Below, piece by piece: positions 8,129-16,786 of a DNA stretch of 64,000 bases. The notes below the pieces were generated by a model that saw only the letters and a program-made list of their open reading frames with translations, was not told the DNA's origin and did no database searches. The DNA lies in contig OZ220734.1 of assembly GCA_965116945.1 (NCBI GenBank), positions 1-64,000 of the forward strand, given 5' to 3'. The DNA is from Plut-88900 sp965116945 (GTDB lineage: Bacteria > Chloroflexota > Dehalococcoidia > Plut-88900). How positions within the stretch are numbered: the first letter of the stretch is position 1; the number at the start of each line of letters is the position of its first letter. The translations under genes and the position numbers were made by a program.

Positions 8129-9112
8129 ATGCCTGAATCTTTCCCCATGCCCGACAAAGCCACCGCCCTTACTATATATGAAGGCATGGTCACAATCCGT
8201 GAGTTTGAGGAACGCGCCCGCCGTGAAGGTGATGCCGGCAAACCCGTCGGCGGCATACATTCCTCCGTTGGACAGGAGGCAGTGGCAGTGGGAATCTGTC
8301 ATATTCTTCGTAAGGACGACTACGTACTGGGCAATCATCGCAGCCATCACCACTGCCTTGCCAAGGGCGTGGATATGAAGGAGATGATGGCCGAGCTCAT
8401 GGGCAAGGCCACCGGGACCAACAAGGGCAAAGGCGGCACCATGCACATCGCTGACAAGAACGTCGGCATGCTCGGGGCCAACGGTGTAATTGGGTCTAAC
8501 GTACCTGTAGCTGCAGGTGCAGCCCTCAGCGCCAAGCTACGGGGCACGGACCAGGTAGCCGTGGTCTTCTTCGGCGATGGCGGCGCCAACCAGGGTGCCC
8601 TTCACGAGACCCTAAACCTCGCCGCCATCTGGAACCTCGGCGTCATATTCGTCTGCGAGAACAACCGCTATGCAGAGTCGACCCCCGTGGAGTATTCGCT
8701 GGCCGGCGGCTCTGTAGCAGGCCGGGCCTCGGCCTACGGCATCGTCGGTGAAACTGTCGATGGGCAAGACGTGTTGGAAGTCTCCGCAGCCATGGAGAGG
8801 GCTGTGAATAGGGCTCGGTCCGGCGAGGGCCCCACCATCATTGAAGCCAAGACCTACCGCTATTACGGCCACCACGGTGCAGACGACCCCCTTCGCTATC
8901 GCACCAGCGAGGAAGAGCAGTTCTACCGCGAGCGGGACTGCATCTCCACTTACAAGAATAGGCTCCTGGAAGAAGAACTCAGCACAGAGGATGAACTCCA
9001 GGGTATTAACGCCTCTATCCTGGAATCTCTGGACGAGGCCGTAAAGTTCGCAGACGATAGCCCCTGGCCCGACCCCGAACAGCTAGTCGCCGATGTGTAC
9101 GTTAACTATTAG
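8129..9112 (+). CDS. Pyruvate/acetoin dehydrogenase E1 component, alpha subunit
   Basis: Thiamine-diphosphate subunit that decarboxylates a 2-oxo acid (or cleaves acetoin) with the beta subunit. The ThDP motif is visible as FFGDGGANQG ending in CENNRYAEST (about residues 145-185), with GGTMHIADK and TYRYYGHHGADD also typical. I start at the ATG at 8129 (MPESFPMPDK), giving 327 residues: the upstream in-frame ATG at 8051 falls on the promoter. Followed after 38 bases by the beta subunit. The AcoA-like sequence makes acetoin or pyruvate equally possible. Confidence 0.88.
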   Translation: MPESFPMPDKATALTIYEGMVTIREFEERARREGDAGKPVGGIHSSVGQEAVAVGICHILRKDDYVLGNHRSHHHCLAKGVDMKEMMAELMGKATGTNKGKGGTMHIADKNVGMLGANGVIGSNVPVAAGAALSAKLRGTDQVAVVFFGDGGANQGALHETLNLAAIWNLGVIFVCENNRYAESTPVEYSLAGGSVAGRASAYGIVGETVDGQDVLEVSAAMERAVNRARSGEGPTIIEAKTYRYYGHHGADDPLRYRTSEEEQFYRERDCISTYKNRLLEEELSTEDELQGINASILESLDEAVKFADDSPWPDPEQLVADVYVNY

Positions 9113-9150
9113 GCCCGGTCAAAAGGCTCCTTCATACTAAGGCAACCGCT

Positions 9151-10221
9151 ATGACTATCACCGAATCAAAAACGACCGAGCGCAGCAGAATCAGCTTCGT
9201 CCAGTCCATCAACGAGGCAATCACCCAGGAGATGGAACGAGACCCCACTGTCATAGTAATGGGAGAGGACGTCGCCGGCGCCCCCGGCAAGAAAGACCAG
9301 GGCTTCGAGGATGCCTGGGGAGGAGTGTTCAAGCTCACAAAGGGCCTCATCGGCAAGTTCGGCCCCCAGCGCGTCCTGGACACCCCTATCTCCGAAGCTG
9401 GATTTATCGGCGCCGGTGTTGGTGCTGCGGCCACGGGCCTCCGACCCATCGTGGAGCTGATGTTCGTCGGCTTCTATGGTGTCTGCGCCGATCAGATAAC
9501 CAATAACGCCGCCAAGATGCACTACATGTTCGGCGGCAAGGTGACCTTGCCCATAACCATAATTACCAACACGGGCACCGGCGCGGGCGCCGCCGCCCAG
9601 CACTCGGAGACCCTCTACTCAATCTTCACGCACTTCCCGGGCCTGAAGTGCGTCGTCCCTTCCGATGCCTACACCGCCAAGGGCCTCATGACCGCCGCCA
9701 TCCGTGACGACGATCCCGTAATCATCTTCCTGCACAAGCTCCTGCTGGGCCGCACCCGCGCCGGCCTCCGACCCTCCGAGGAATACACAATCCCAGAAGA
9801 GCCCTATATAGTCCCCATCGGCAAGGCGAATGTCGCTCGGGAAGGTGAAGACCTCACCATGATCGGCATCGGCTATACCACTGGCCTCTGCCTCCAGGCC
9901 GCCGACGCCCTTCAGGAGCAGGGCGTCAACGCCGAGGTCGTAGACCTCCTCTCCCTCTCTCCCATGGACGAAGAGACCATCCTGGAGTCCGTCAAGAAGA
10001 CCCGTCGGGCCATAATTGTCGACGAGGACTATCCCCGGTGCAGCGTTGCTTCTGACATCTCTGCCCTCATCGCAGAGCAGGCCTTTGATTACTTGGACGC
10101 TCCACCCAGGAGGGTGACCCCGCCCCACTCCCCGGTCCCATACAGCATCATGCTGGAACGGCTCTTTGCGCCGACCAAGGAGAAAATCCTTGAGGCCGCC
10201 GCAGAGGTTCTCGAAGCTTGA
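9151..10221 (+). CDS. Pyruvate/acetoin dehydrogenase E1 component, beta subunit
   Basis: Partner of the preceding alpha subunit in a heterotetrameric E1. The 356 residues include the N-terminal SFVQSINEAITQEM, GEDVAGAPGKKDQGFEDAWGG split here only in description, the conserved DTPISEAGFIGAGVGAA and the transketolase C-terminal region with EVVDLLSLSPMDEETI and VDEDYPRCSVASDI. Length and order match E1 beta (AcoB/PdhB). The next gene, the E2 core, starts 151 bases later, after a region with a G/C hairpin (about 10326-10359). Confidence 0.9.
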   Translation: MTITESKTTERSRISFVQSINEAITQEMERDPTVIVMGEDVAGAPGKKDQGFEDAWGGVFKLTKGLIGKFGPQRVLDTPISEAGFIGAGVGAAATGLRPIVELMFVGFYGVCADQITNNAAKMHYMFGGKVTLPITIITNTGTGAGAAAQHSETLYSIFTHFPGLKCVVPSDAYTAKGLMTAAIRDDDPVIIFLHKLLLGRTRAGLRPSEEYTIPEEPYIVPIGKANVAREGEDLTMIGIGYTTGLCLQAADALQEQGVNAEVVDLLSLSPMDEETILESVKKTRRAIIVDEDYPRCSVASDISALIAEQAFDYLDAPPRRVTPPHSPVPYSIMLERLFAPTKEKILEAAAEVLEA

Positions 10222-10372
10222 TGGACCTCTCCTTAGAAGGATTCAACATTTTGGTGTCCCTCGGGCCCGATGGCATTCAACCACTCACGATCGCTGTAAT
10301 CGGACCTCCAATCTTTAGCTACCCAACCCCCGGCGCCGCTGTTGCAGCCGGTCGGGGGTAATGGAATAAACA

Positions 10373-11563
10373 ATGGCAACCGCTATCCGAATGCCCCAGC
10401 TTGGCATGATTATGACCGAAGGCACCCTTTCAAAATGGCATAAAGAACCCGGTGCAACCGTAAAGCAGGGCGAGCCCCTGGCCGAGATCACCACTGAAAA
10501 GATCTCCTACGAGCTGGAATCCCCCGATTCCGGAGTCTTCCATCCCGTCGTCAGCGAAGGCGACATCATCCCCATTGAGGAGCTCATCGCCCACATCCTT
10601 CAGGAAGGTGAATCCCTCCCAGAACCCCCCACCCCCAAACCGGTCGCCGCTTCCCAGTCCGCTCTGGTCGCCTCCGCCCCTCGGATAGTTCGTGCTCAGG
10701 GTGGCTCCGACGTACGCGCTGCCCCCAGCGCCCGAAAATTAGCTGCCAGGCTCGGTATTGATATATCCCAGGTCCCCCCCGCCCGACCCGGGGGCCGCAT
10801 CGTCGAATCTGACGTTAAAGCCTACGCAGAAAATCCGGCTTCAACTCCCACAGGGGCAGGGAAAAGCGGTCTTGCTCCGGGCCTGCCTGAACCCTCAAAG
10901 GTAGAAGCCCTCGCTGGCATCAGAAAAGCCATTGCCACCAATATGCGTAAAAGCGTGTCAAACGCGGCACAACTCTCATTCCACATTGAGGTGGACATGA
11001 CCGAGGCCACCGCCCTGAGAAAGGACCGCTCCAGGGGCGAGGTCATCAGCCTGTCGGCTGCAGACCTAATCATGAAGGCATGCGCCGACGCCCTTCTCAA
11101 GAATCCTCGTCTTAATACTATTCTCTCAGACGGTAATGTCCACTATTTTGACCAGGTCAACATGGGTCTCGCCGTTGCCCTGAATGATGGTTTGCTGGTG
11201 CCGGTCATAAGAAACGCCGAGTCCAAGTCCCTTACCCAGCTCGCCGCCGAGAGAAAGGACCTCTCCGAGCGCGCCAGGAGCAGCAAGCTGCGCGCTGATG
11301 AACTTACGGGCGGGACATTCAGCCTCACCGTGCTCGGCACCGTGGACGGGTTTACGCCTCTCCTCTACCCCGGCCAGAGCGCCATCCTCGGAGTGGGCCG
11401 CATCGCAAAGAGGCCCGTGGTAATCGGCGACGAAATTGTAGTGAGAGAGATGGCTACACTCAGCTTGACCGTGGACCACCAGGTCGTCGACGGGGCCCCC
11501 GCCTCGGCCTTCCTGCGCAGGATCAAGCAGCTTCTGGAACACCCCGAGTCCCTGTTTGGTTAG
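10373..11563 (+). CDS. Dihydrolipoamide acyltransferase (E2) of the 2-oxoacid dehydrogenase complex
   Basis: Core of the complex, moving the acyl group from E1 to CoA. One lipoyl domain is at residues 2-78 with the lipoylated lysine at K43 (ITTEKISYEL); an E1/E3-binding domain follows (PSARKLAARLGIDISQV, about 115-150); the catalytic domain ends with DHQVVDGAPASAF, the HxxxDG active site. The 396-residue length fits a one-lipoyl E2. No E3 (lipoamide dehydrogenase) gene is next to it, so E3 must be shared or encoded elsewhere. Confidence 0.92.
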   Translation: MATAIRMPQLGMIMTEGTLSKWHKEPGATVKQGEPLAEITTEKISYELESPDSGVFHPVVSEGDIIPIEELIAHILQEGESLPEPPTPKPVAASQSALVASAPRIVRAQGGSDVRAAPSARKLAARLGIDISQVPPARPGGRIVESDVKAYAENPASTPTGAGKSGLAPGLPEPSKVEALAGIRKAIATNMRKSVSNAAQLSFHIEVDMTEATALRKDRSRGEVISLSAADLIMKACADALLKNPRLNTILSDGNVHYFDQVNMGLAVALNDGLLVPVIRNAESKSLTQLAAERKDLSERARSSKLRADELTGGTFSLTVLGTVDGFTPLLYPGQSAILGVGRIAKRPVVIGDEIVVREMATLSLTVDHQVVDGAPASAFLRRIKQLLEHPESLFG

Positions 11564-11589
11564 CGGGATTATGGCGTTTCAGGTCGCGT

Positions 11590-13539
11590 TTATTCCGCAA
11601 GCTGGGCAATTGCCTCGGGCAGTCCCGGGACCTGGTTGGCTCCCTGCTTTACCGAAACCGAAGATCCTTCGAAGTCCTCTCCTATCTCCTCGAATTGGCC
11701 TCCAAGATGCTTTGCCAGGAACGCCTCGGCTATCGCATAGAAGGAAAGCCTGTTCTCCGGTCGGGCGAAACCATGACCTTCATCGGCGTAAAGGACGTAT
11801 GTGACGGGAATGCTCCGTGCATTCATTGCATGAACTATCTGGGTTGATTCCGCTTCCTTTACCCGGGGATCGTTCGCACCGTGTCCTATCAACAAAGGTC
11901 TATTTATGCGGTCCACGTAGCTTAGAGGCGACCTTTCCTGGAGCAACGCTCGCCCTTCATCTGTCCTGTGGTCCCCGACTCTGCTCGTGAACAGATCGAT
12001 CATCGGCTGCCAATATGGCGGAAACGACTCCAGTAACGTTATCAGATTGGATGGGCCGACCAAGTCGACTGCACAAGCAAATTTCTCGGGGGTCATCGTC
12101 AGGCTGGCTAATGCGGCGTAGCCGCCGTAGCTGCCTCCCATCACAGCTATTTTTTCGGGATCGGCTATACCCATGTCAACAGCCCAGTTCACGGCGTCAA
12201 GCAGGTCATCATGCATCCTCCGTCCCCACTCCATGTTGCCCGCGTTGATAAACTCTTTACCCAGGCCAGTCGACCCCCGGAAATTGACAACCAGCGCAGC
12301 ATATCCCCGATTAGAGAGCCACTGGCAGTGGGGATCGTACCCCCAGTCTGCACGAGCCCAGGGGCCCCCGTGGACCAGCAGTACCGTCGGGAGAGGCTGG
12401 GAGGGATATAAGGGGTGCTTCCCCCGGCTCTCGGCCGGCAGGCTGTAATAGCTGACCAGGTCCAGACCGTCCCTGGACTTGATGATTACCGGGTGCAGCT
12501 TGGTCAGGGGCGCCGCTTCCAGCGCCGCGTTGTTCGAAAACAGGTATTCAACCTCGTGCGTCAAGCGATTGTAGCGGTGGTACGTTGTAGGGCTATCGTC
12601 CAGCAGGGAGGCAACAACCCACAGGTCGTCCTGCAGCGTTCTGCTCACGACTTCAACGTCTCCATTCCCCTCAATGTCGAGAAGCTCGATGTCCCGTCGC
12701 ACTGATTCATCCAGGACTTGCCATTCTTTCCGCTCATACGTGAAAGCAACGGCCTCGACGTTTTTGGTCACGGGGTGGACCATTGCATCGCTCGCATCGG
12801 CCAATTCACTCTCCGCAAGTACTGTCTGGACGCCCGTGTCCAGGTCTATGGAAGTCATGGCAGCCGTATTGCGGCCTCGGGAGTCGATTAAATGCAGTGT
12901 TCTGCCTGACTGGTCGAAGCCAACAGGAGCCGTTGTAAGAGCGTCTTCGTTGTCCACCTTCATGAACGTGGTCCAATCCCCGTTTCCGTGGGCCTCGAAT
13001 ACCTCGTTCCCGCCATCAGGCGTCATTACGGTTCCAAACCGGACACGGTAGTCGTCGTCTACCAGGAATCCTGCGAAACGGTCGTTATGTTGCAGCAGGT
13101 CTCTCTTGCCCGTGCGTACATCCACTCTATACAGGTCATGGAGTTGTGGATTGCGGTCGTTCAGCCCGATCACAATCTCATCAGGATGATCGGCGCTTAC
13201 AGCGACAACCTGGGCCTGTACGTTTTCCAGTGGAGTGAGGTCTTGCACTGCCCGAGAGTCGAGTTCCGCGGCGAAGACGCGCCAGTTTTCGTCTCCCGCT
13301 TTGTCTTGAAGGTAAATCAGGTGGCGGTTGCTATACACCCAGAAATACGTCCGGATTCCCCGTCCCGTATCTCTGGTTACAGGCCGTGCGGAGCCTGGCT
13401 CCGAAGTTGGAGCCAACCATAGGTTAAGCACCCCGTCGACAGGTGCCAGGAAAGCAATGTGCAAGCCGTCGGGACTTAGCCTGGGCGAAGTCTTGTCCGG
13501 GTTGCCGAAGAGGACCTTCCGGGGTATTAGGGGCTTCAC
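11590..13539 (-). CDS. Prolyl oligopeptidase-family (S9) serine peptidase
   Basis: Likely an acylaminoacyl-peptidase-like enzyme hydrolysing short peptides. The 649 residues consist of an N-terminal beta-propeller of TolB/WD-like blades (from PRLSPDGLHIAFLAPVDG) and a C-terminal alpha/beta hydrolase. The triad is visible: nucleophile Ser in GGSYGGYAA (about residue 470), Asp in HGANDPRVKEAES and His in DEGHGFARPEN. No signal peptide is seen, so it is probably cytoplasmic. It lies 24 bases after an HTH protein on the same strand, probably in one transcript. Confidence 0.92.
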   Translation of the reverse strand: MKPLIPRKVLFGNPDKTSPRLSPDGLHIAFLAPVDGVLNLWLAPTSEPGSARPVTRDTGRGIRTYFWVYSNRHLIYLQDKAGDENWRVFAAELDSRAVQDLTPLENVQAQVVAVSADHPDEIVIGLNDRNPQLHDLYRVDVRTGKRDLLQHNDRFAGFLVDDDYRVRFGTVMTPDGGNEVFEAHGNGDWTTFMKVDNEDALTTAPVGFDQSGRTLHLIDSRGRNTAAMTSIDLDTGVQTVLAESELADASDAMVHPVTKNVEAVAFTYERKEWQVLDESVRRDIELLDIEGNGDVEVVSRTLQDDLWVVASLLDDSPTTYHRYNRLTHEVEYLFSNNAALEAAPLTKLHPVIIKSRDGLDLVSYYSLPAESRGKHPLYPSQPLPTVLLVHGGPWARADWGYDPHCQWLSNRGYAALVVNFRGSTGLGKEFINAGNMEWGRRMHDDLLDAVNWAVDMGIADPEKIAVMGGSYGGYAALASLTMTPEKFACAVDLVGPSNLITLLESFPPYWQPMIDLFTSRVGDHRTDEGRALLQERSPLSYVDRINRPLLIGHGANDPRVKEAESTQIVHAMNARSIPVTYVLYADEGHGFARPENRLSFYAIAEAFLAKHLGGQFEEIGEDFEGSSVSVKQGANQVPGLPEAIAQLAE

Positions 13540-13563
13540 CAGAGTCTGTATTCCGGTCTTGCC

Positions 13564-14370
13564 CTAGCCCCGAGGCCTCACCCACGACTCCGACCACGCC
13601 AGGCATGCCGTCGTCGAAGGGGTCCCGTCCCGCTGTGCCGGTTGCGCGTCGCCCGCGGCGTACTCGCCGTTTATCACAACCTGCGCCCTACGCGCCGGCG
13701 TCATTATGCTGTAGACACCGTGAGACCTGCCCCCCGTTCCCGGAGGTGCGTGGATCGCAAATGGCGTAATAGTGTCATACCACGTCAGTGCAATGTCCTC
13801 ATCCTGCGACAGGATCCGTTCAGTCGAGAAGGACCGCACATCTCCCTCCCTCTCAAACTCCGCCTCCACTATCCTAATAGAAGTATCCGAAAACGGAGGA
13901 TTTATCATGGATTCGATCTCTTCTTGCAGCCACCTCGCCAGCGCAACGTTGTCCGAATACGCTACTACCTTGTTATCCGTCAGGTCGGATCGCATGAACA
14001 ATGCGTGGCCCGGGCCCGCTGGAGAAAACAATACCCGCCAATGGCTTGCAACAGTAGTGAATTCTGCACCCTCCGAAGGCGCCAGCCTTATAAACGAATT
14101 CTCCCCTGTGACCCGTACCTCGTTCGGGTCCACCACAGACGCCGCCCTTCCCCTCTGCGACTTGTCCAGCAGCTTTTCCTCTCCCTTGGTCGTAAGGTAC
14201 TTCACGGGAATGGGAATCAGACGTCGGCCCTTGCGCTTGAAGCTTCCGACTATCCTATTTTCCCCCAACAGCTTGGAAATTCTCGCGACGCTATAACCAG
14301 TGGCCTCTGCGGCCTCTTTTACGGTCATCGCACCCTTCGGAGGTACGAATCGGGATCTCCTCCTGACCAT
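13564..14370 (-). CDS. Unknown protein with N-terminal MerR/excisionase-like helix-turn-helix
   Basis: I do not recognise the full-length family. The first 60 or so residues read as a DNA-binding helix-turn-helix (MTVKEAAEATGYSVARISKLL) followed by a wing-like basic stretch (GSFKRKGRRLIPIPVKYL). The remaining 200 residues, with WLQEEIESMINPPF and DTITPFAIHAPPGTGGRSHGVYS, resemble no domain I can name. It precedes an S9 peptidase with a 24-base gap, and diverges from the thiol dioxygenase across an AT-rich region (14371-14606) holding a short palindrome ATAC-TATT-GTAT at 14446-14457. It could be a local regulator, but that is inference. Confidence 0.65.
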   Translation of the reverse strand: MVRRRSRFVPPKGAMTVKEAAEATGYSVARISKLLGENRIVGSFKRKGRRLIPIPVKYLTTKGEEKLLDKSQRGRAASVVDPNEVRVTGENSFIRLAPSEGAEFTTVASHWRVLFSPAGPGHALFMRSDLTDNKVVAYSDNVALARWLQEEIESMINPPFSDTSIRIVEAEFEREGDVRSFSTERILSQDEDIALTWYDTITPFAIHAPPGTGGRSHGVYSIMTPARRAQVVINGEYAAGDAQPAQRDGTPSTTACLAWSESWVRPRG

Positions 14371-14606
14371 TTGCCGTCCTTTCTATTTGGCAGGCGACCC
14401 TGCCGGGCCACCTTCTCAGCTTAAGAGAAAAGCTATAACTACTACATACTATTGTATCAGGTTTGTATTAGCGGGTAGAAATTTATGCACAATTGAGAGT
14501 CCCCGTAATGAGTTCATTGAACTTTCAAATGAAATATAAGAGCAAAACCGTGTACAATAGCCTTAGAGAAAGGTTGGCGCAAAACAAGCCTACCGGGAGG
14601 AGTTCA

Positions 14607-15191
14607 ATGACTATCACTACTTACGATATTGACCAGTTTGTTAATGACATGAAAGAGCTTCAGGCTAAGGGTCTGGACGACTCCAAACTTCTGGACAGCG
14701 GGTCGTCCTACCTGGAGAAGCTCATTAGCAATCCTGACTGCATACCCCCCGAGTACCGTGTCCCCTCACTCAAAGGCAACAGCCGACTCCACGGCTCTTA
14801 CCTTCTCCATCGCTCCGATGAACTTCTGGTTTCCGCAGAGGTCTGGGGCCCGGGTGACCACGTTGACCCCCACGACCATCATGTCTGGGGCATGATCGGC
14901 GTTCTGGACAACACCCTCAACGAAATCCGGTTCCGGTGGCACGAAGACGAGGCTAGACCCGGATTCGGCCGCCTTGAAAAGTCCCGGGACGCCGTCTCTA
15001 AGCCCGGAGAGGTCAGCCTCCTGGTCCCCGGCATCGACGAAATACACCAGATTGACAACCCCGACTCCCGCCCCACCGTCGAGATTCACGTCTACGGCCT
15101 GGACCTCGGGACTATCCAGCGCTGCCGCTACGATGCTGCAACCGGCGAAAAGGTCGACTTCCGCATCAAGTCCAAGTACGACAACGAATAG
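14607..15191 (+). CDS. Cupin-type thiol dioxygenase (cysteine or 3-mercaptopropionate dioxygenase family)
   Basis: Expected to oxidise a small thiol to its sulfinate with a non-haem iron centre. The 194-residue protein has HVDPHDHHVWGMIGVLDN, with iron ligands likely H89 and H91 (HDH) and a third His in TVEIHVYG, as in bacterial COG5553-type thiol dioxygenases. The start at 14607 has GGGAGGAG five bases upstream; longer frames are not conserved. The next gene, 11 bases on, encodes rhodanese repeats, so a sulfur pathway is likely. Which thiol is used cannot be told. Confidence 0.82.
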   Translation: MTITTYDIDQFVNDMKELQAKGLDDSKLLDSGSSYLEKLISNPDCIPPEYRVPSLKGNSRLHGSYLLHRSDELLVSAEVWGPGDHVDPHDHHVWGMIGVLDNTLNEIRFRWHEDEARPGFGRLEKSRDAVSKPGEVSLLVPGIDEIHQIDNPDSRPTVEIHVYGLDLGTIQRCRYDAATGEKVDFRIKSKYDNE

Positions 15192-15202
15192 CCGACCCCG
15201 TC

Positions 15203-16786
15203 ATGCCAGCCAGAACGTCGCCCGACCAACTAGCCGCATTGCTAGACGGCGATGCCCCCTTTGCCCTGCCGGATGTTCGCGAGCTAGGGGAATATAACCA
15301 GGCGCATATACCAGGCTCCTGTCCCCTCCCCCGACGCCTCATCGAATATCGCCTCCCCAGGCTCGTGCCCAACCGGTCTACCAACGTAGTCGTATGCGAT
15401 GACGATGGCCGCCGGGCCGCCTTCGCCCTCGGCACCCTTCAGAAAATGGGCTACATCAACGCATCCGTTCTGGAAGGCGGCATCAACCGCTGGACAGCTC
15501 AGGGATATGGCTCTGAGTGGGGTGTCAACGTCCCCAGCAAGGACTACGGCGAGCGAGTACAGGTGGAGCGTGACATACCAGAAATCACCCCTGAAGAGCT
15601 TGATTCCTGGATATCCCGCAAAGACAAGTTCGTCCTCGTCGACTCCCGCACTCCCGAAGAGCACAACAGCTTCTGTATTCCCGGCAGCCGCAGCCTCCCA
15701 GGCGGCGAGTTAGCCCTCCGTGTCTGGGACCTAATGGACTCCGAGGACACTCCCGTAGTCGTCCACTGCGCCGGCCGTACCCGCAGCATCGTTGGGACCA
15801 GCATCCTTCACCGCATGGGCATCAAGAACGTTTTCGGTCTTCGAAACGGCACAATGGGTTGGCAATTGTCAGGCTTCGACCTTGAACAGGGCTCCACGCG
15901 ACTGGCTCTCGAACCCCCTTCGGAGACCGCACTTGAAAAGGCCGAGGCATTCGGCCGGAGAGTCGCCTCTGAGGACGGAGTGCAATACCTGCAACCTCAA
16001 GAACTGCAGACATTCGTTTCCCGCCACGGAGAAGAAAACGTATACCTAATTGATGTTCGCTCCATAGAGGAATTCAATGCAGGCCACGTACCCGGTTTCT
16101 GGTGGTACCCCGGGGGGCAGGCCGCCCAGGAAAGTGACAATGCAGTTGGCGTAAAGGCTGGCCGCATAGTCTTCTGCTGTGATGGCGTGGCCCGAGCCTC
16201 CGTCACGGCTTCCCTATTCCGCCAGATGGGATATCCCAACGTCTATGTCCTCGAAGGCGGCACGACCGCCTGGGCCCGAACCGGCCTTGATCTCCAAACC
16301 GGCCCAGACTCCACCCACCCCTCCCTGTTGGACGAAGCCCGCTCCCGCGTCGAAGCCCTTCCCCCAGCTCAGGCACTGAAGCTCTTGGAAGTTCCAGGCT
16401 CTGCTGTGCTCTTCGTCGGCACCAGCGCCGAGTTTGCCCAGGGACACCCCCCCGGCGCCCGATGGGTTCCGCGCGGCTCTCTAGAACTCGCCGTTGAAGA
16501 GTTCGTCCCTTCCCGTACAACCAACGTGATTCTCGTAACCCCCGAGGGTCGGGAATCCCTCTTGGGCGGCCTCGCCTTGCTGGAGTCCGGGTACTCCCAG
16601 GTCTATTCCCTGGAGGGTGGCGTTCAATCCTGGGCCGCCGAGGGCCTGGCTTTGGAAACTGGCCTCACTGCCGTCATGAGCCCTCCCAACGACCTAGTCT
16701 CAACAGGATCGGGACGCAACTTCGCCGATGCCATCAACTACCTGCGTTGGGAAATCGAGCTCGGGCACAAGTACGAAAAGACTTAG
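15203..16786 (+). CDS. Four-domain rhodanese (sulfurtransferase) protein
   Basis: The 527 residues contain four rhodanese homology domains in tandem. Domain 1 has Cys65 in VVCDDDGRR, domain 2 has Cys189 in VHCAGRTRS, domain 3 has Cys326 in FCCDGVARA. Domain 4 has VTPEGRES in place of the active loop, with no cysteine, so it should be catalytically dead. Each domain ends in the usual VLEGGxxxW block. Sulfurtransferases move sulfane sulfur onto thiols or cyanide. Eleven bases separate it from the thiol dioxygenase, implying a joint function; its end overlaps the convergent enolase-superfamily gene by four bases. Confidence 0.9.
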   Translation: MPARTSPDQLAALLDGDAPFALPDVRELGEYNQAHIPGSCPLPRRLIEYRLPRLVPNRSTNVVVCDDDGRRAAFALGTLQKMGYINASVLEGGINRWTAQGYGSEWGVNVPSKDYGERVQVERDIPEITPEELDSWISRKDKFVLVDSRTPEEHNSFCIPGSRSLPGGELALRVWDLMDSEDTPVVVHCAGRTRSIVGTSILHRMGIKNVFGLRNGTMGWQLSGFDLEQGSTRLALEPPSETALEKAEAFGRRVASEDGVQYLQPQELQTFVSRHGEENVYLIDVRSIEEFNAGHVPGFWWYPGGQAAQESDNAVGVKAGRIVFCCDGVARASVTASLFRQMGYPNVYVLEGGTTAWARTGLDLQTGPDSTHPSLLDEARSRVEALPPAQALKLLEVPGSAVLFVGTSAEFAQGHPPGARWVPRGSLELAVEEFVPSRTTNVILVTPEGRESLLGGLALLESGYSQVYSLEGGVQSWAAEGLALETGLTAVMSPPNDLVSTGSGRNFADAINYLRWEIELGHKYEKT

